DNA of 8,101 bases. Origin: Lysobacter_F sp035645555. GTDB lineage: Bacteria; Pseudomonadota; Gammaproteobacteria; Xanthomonadales; Xanthomonadaceae. Below are positions 5,758 through 8,101 of the stretch, piece after piece. Made by a program: the position numbers and the translations under genes. Every line of letters begins with the position of its first letter. The first letter of the stretch is position 1. The notes under the pieces are model-generated. The model saw only the letters and a list, made by a program, of their open reading frames with translations, ran no database searches and was not told the DNA's origin. The stretch covers positions 1-8,101 of the forward strand of contig DASQMI010000004.1 of the NCBI GenBank assembly GCA_035645555.1, read 5' to 3'.

Positions 5758-8101
5758 CTACTCGGCGTGCAGCGCGACCGCGGTCGCCGTCGCCGCCGGA
5801 GTGCCGGGCCCCAGGCCCCGGGCGCGGCGGACCAGCCGCGCCGTCGCCAGCCGCAGGTCATCGAGGATGGCGTAGATGGTCGGCAGGAACAGCAGGCTGA
5901 CCACCGTGGAGAACGCCAAGCCGCCGGCGATCGCGCGCGCCATCGGGAAGTACGGCGGGCCGTCGCCGCCGATCTGGGTGTCGGTCATGGCGATCGGGAT
6001 CATCGCCAGGATCGCCGTGCCCATCGTCATCAGGATCGGCCGCAGGCGTTCGCGGCTGCCCTCGATCAGCGCCTCCGTGCGCGACAGCCCGCGCCGGCGC
6101 AGGTTGTTGATGTGCTCGATCATGACGATGCCGTTGTTCACCACCACACCCATCAGTACCAGGATGCCGATGAAGGCCATGATGTTGAACTCGGTGCCGG
6201 TGATCCAGAACAGCCAGAACACGCCGAACACCGAGAACAGCACGCCGGACATGATCGCCGATGGGAACAGCAGCGACTCGAACACCGCCGCCATCACCAC
6301 GTAGATCATGATGAGCGCGATGATCAGATTGAAGAACATCTGCTTCGACGCTTCCTCGTCGTCCTGGAAGCCGCCGCCCTCGAACGTGTAGCCGTAGCCG
6401 GCCGGGAACGCGACCGTCTTCAGCACCTCCTCCATCGCCTTGCGCGCCTCCGGCATGGTGGCCTTGCCATTGAGGTTGGCGCGCAGCACCAGCGTGGTCT
6501 GCCGGTTGGAGCGGCGGATCTCGGTGCTGGACGGCTTCACGCTCACGTCCACCATGGCCAGCAGCGGCACCTGGCGGCCGTCGGGCGCGCGCACGGTGAA
6601 GCTCGCGATGTCGTTGACGCCGTACTCGTCGGCACCGGCGAAGCGCACCCATACCGGCACCTCGGTGTCGCCGCGGCGGAACTCGCGCAGCGGCGCGCCA
6701 CGCAGGGCCAGTCCGACGAACTGCGACACCTGCTGCGCGCTGAAGCCGAACGCTGCGGCGCGCTCGCGATCCACCCGCACGCTGAGCTCGCTGTTCTGGT
6801 CCCCGACGTCGACGCGAACGTCGCGCAGCTCCTTGCGCCGCGCCAGCATCGGCACGATGTCGCGGCCGAGCTCGGCCAGCACCTCAGTCGAATCGCCGAC
6901 CAGCTGCACCTGCACGTTCTGGCCCGGCGGCCCGCCGCCGCCACCCGGTCCGCCCTGGTCGCCGACGCCGATGGTGGCGCGCGCCGACTTCGGCAGCTCC
7001 TTGCTGATCGAATCGATCAGCGGCTTCAGCTCCTCGACCGACTCGTCGAACGTGATGCGGGTGCCGGCCCCGCCGACCTCGCTGTACCAGGAGTAGATCT
7101 GGGTCAGCTTGTAGCGCTCGCGATTGGCGTGCAGGAACTGCTCGACCCGCGCCACTTCCTCGGACATCTGCTCCTTGGTGTAGCTGCCGCGCCACTGGTA
7201 GAAGATGTTGGTCTCGCGGCCTTCCTCGCCGCCGAACATGTTCTTCTTGGTCAACACCACCGGCACGAGGCTGATTGCGATGATCAGCAAGATGCCGGTC
7301 ACGCTCCAGCCGCGGTGGCCGAGCGTCCAGCGCAGCAGCTGCGCATAACGCGCCTGCATCCGCGGGATCAGGCCGTTCGAGCTGCGCACCGCCGGCGGCG
7401 TCTTCATCCGGGCGGAGATCATCGGGATCAGGCTGATCGCCACCAGCCACGACGCCAGCAGTGACACCGAGATGGTGATTGCGATCTGCGCCAGGTAGAT
7501 GCTGAGGAAGTTGCGCTCGCCGAACAGGTTGGGCACGAACACGATGCAGTGGCAGAGCGTGCCGGCCGACAGCGCGATCGCCACGTGGCGGGTGCCCAGG
7601 ATCGACGCCAGACGCGGGCGGTCGGGCATCTTCTCGCGCTCCTGGTAGATGCTCTCGACCACGACCACGGCGTTGTCGACCAGCATGCCGACCGCGAGCA
7701 GCAGGCCCATCATCGACAGGATGTTCAGGGTGACGCCGGCGAAGTACATGAAGCCCAGCGTCATCACGAAACAGATCGGGATCGCCAACGTGACCATCAG
7801 CGTCGACGGCCAGTGGCGCAGGAAGAAGTACAGCACGATCACCGACAGCACCAGACCGATCGCGCCGGCCTCGGCCAGTTCCAGCAGCGAGCTGGTGACG
7901 TTGTCGCCCTGGTTCTCGATGATCTTCACCTGGATGCCGCTCAGCGCAGGCGCCTGGCGGATCTTCTCGACCTCCTCCAGCGCCATCCGCGAGACGTCGA
8001 CGAGGTTGGCGTTGCGCTCCTTGAAGATGTCGATGCCCACTGCCGGGCGGCCGTCGAGCCGGCGGCCGTAGTCCATCCGTGCCGGCTTCAGGCGCACGTC
8101 G
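5758..8101 (-). CDS. RND family efflux permease, AcrB-like (5' truncated by window)
   Basis: About 780 codons of an inner-membrane, proton-driven RND transporter are visible; the first 260-270 residues (TM1 and most of the first porter domain) lie beyond the right edge. Counting from the GTG at 8095-8097, TM2-TM6 lie at about 74-228, TM7 about 264-282, the second periplasmic loop 283-588, and TM8-TM12 about 589-745. TM4 carries AVGMLVDNAVVVVES, where AcrB has Asp407-Asp408; here it is Asp141-Asn142. TM10 carries VVVNNGIVMIEHINNL, with Asn664 where AcrB has Lys940. RERLRPILMT (682-691) keeps the equivalents of AcrB Arg971 and Thr978. A Gly-rich loop lies at 379-393. The visible length fits a complete protein of about 1,050 residues. 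Substrates cannot be inferred. A membrane-fusion protein gene would be expected upstream, outside the window. Confidence 0.93.
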   Translation of the reverse strand, partial: DVRLKPARMDYGRRLDGRPAVGIDIFKERNANLVDVSRMALEEVEKIRQAPALSGIQVKIIENQGDNVTSSLLELAEAGAIGLVLSVIVLYFFLRHWPSTLMVTLAIPICFVMTLGFMYFAGVTLNILSMMGLLLAVGMLVDNAVVVVESIYQEREKMPDRPRLASILGTRHVAIALSAGTLCHCIVFVPNLFGERNFLSIYLAQIAITISVSLLASWLVAISLIPMISARMKTPPAVRSSNGLIPRMQARYAQLLRWTLGHRGWSVTGILLIIAISLVPVVLTKKNMFGGEEGRETNIFYQWRGSYTKEQMSEEVARVEQFLHANRERYKLTQIYSWYSEVGGAGTRITFDESVEELKPLIDSISKELPKSARATIGVGDQGGPGGGGGPPGQNVQVQLVGDSTEVLAELGRDIVPMLARRKELRDVRVDVGDQNSELSVRVDRERAAAFGFSAQQVSQFVGLALRGAPLREFRRGDTEVPVWVRFAGADEYGVNDIASFTVRAPDGRQVPLLAMVDVSVKPSSTEIRRSNRQTTLVLRANLNGKATMPEARKAMEEVLKTVAFPAGYGYTFEGGGFQDDEEASKQMFFNLIIALIMIYVVMAAVFESLLFPSAIMSGVLFSVFGVFWLFWITGTEFNIMAFIGILVLMGVVVNNGIVMIEHINNLRRRGLSRTEALIEGSRERLRPILMTMGTAILAMIPIAMTDTQIGGDGPPYFPMARAIAGGLAFSTVVSLLFLPTIYAILDDLRLATARLVRRARGLGPGTPAATATAVALHAE

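Overview
The window is high-GC chromosomal DNA from a gammaproteobacterium. The Fur sequence, the recN-fur-bamE(omlA) arrangement and the codon bias look most like the Xanthomonadales/Lysobacteraceae. This is my judgement from remembered family sequences, not from a search. Nearly all the DNA is coding; the longest stretch without a gene is about 125 bases.

Layout, left to right: the last 27 codons of recN (+); a DUF2199-type gene (-) whose start overlaps the end of fur (-); bamE/omlA (+), divergent from fur; rnfH and ratA (-), joined by an ATGA overlap; smpB (+), divergent from ratA; a large membrane histidine kinase of CHASE-PAS-HisKA-HATPase type (-); ssrA, the tmRNA (+), with a clear sigma70-type promoter and a 16-bp perfect hairpin terminator; and the C-terminal three quarters of an RND efflux permease (-), which runs off the right edge.

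The core order recN, bamE, rnfH, ratA, smpB, ssrA, with these orientations, matches the E. coli chromosome. Here it carries two additions: fur plus the DUF2199 gene between recN and bamE, and the histidine kinase between smpB and ssrA. SmpB and tmRNA together perform trans-translation, the rescue of stalled ribosomes with a degradation tag, here ANDDNYALAA. RatA, RnfH and BamE are long-standing neighbours of smpB. BamE belongs to the outer-membrane beta-barrel assembly machine. Fur is the iron-responsive repressor. The kinase and the RND pump have no obvious functional tie to the rest.

I do not see a novel multi-gene system here. The points most worth a second look are an apparently leaderless smpB transcript, a cysteine-free Fur with an overlapping Cys-rich DUF2199 gene, paired Asp-to-Asn and Lys-to-Asn changes in the RND proton relay, and the insertion of an antisense kinase gene between the two trans-translation genes.
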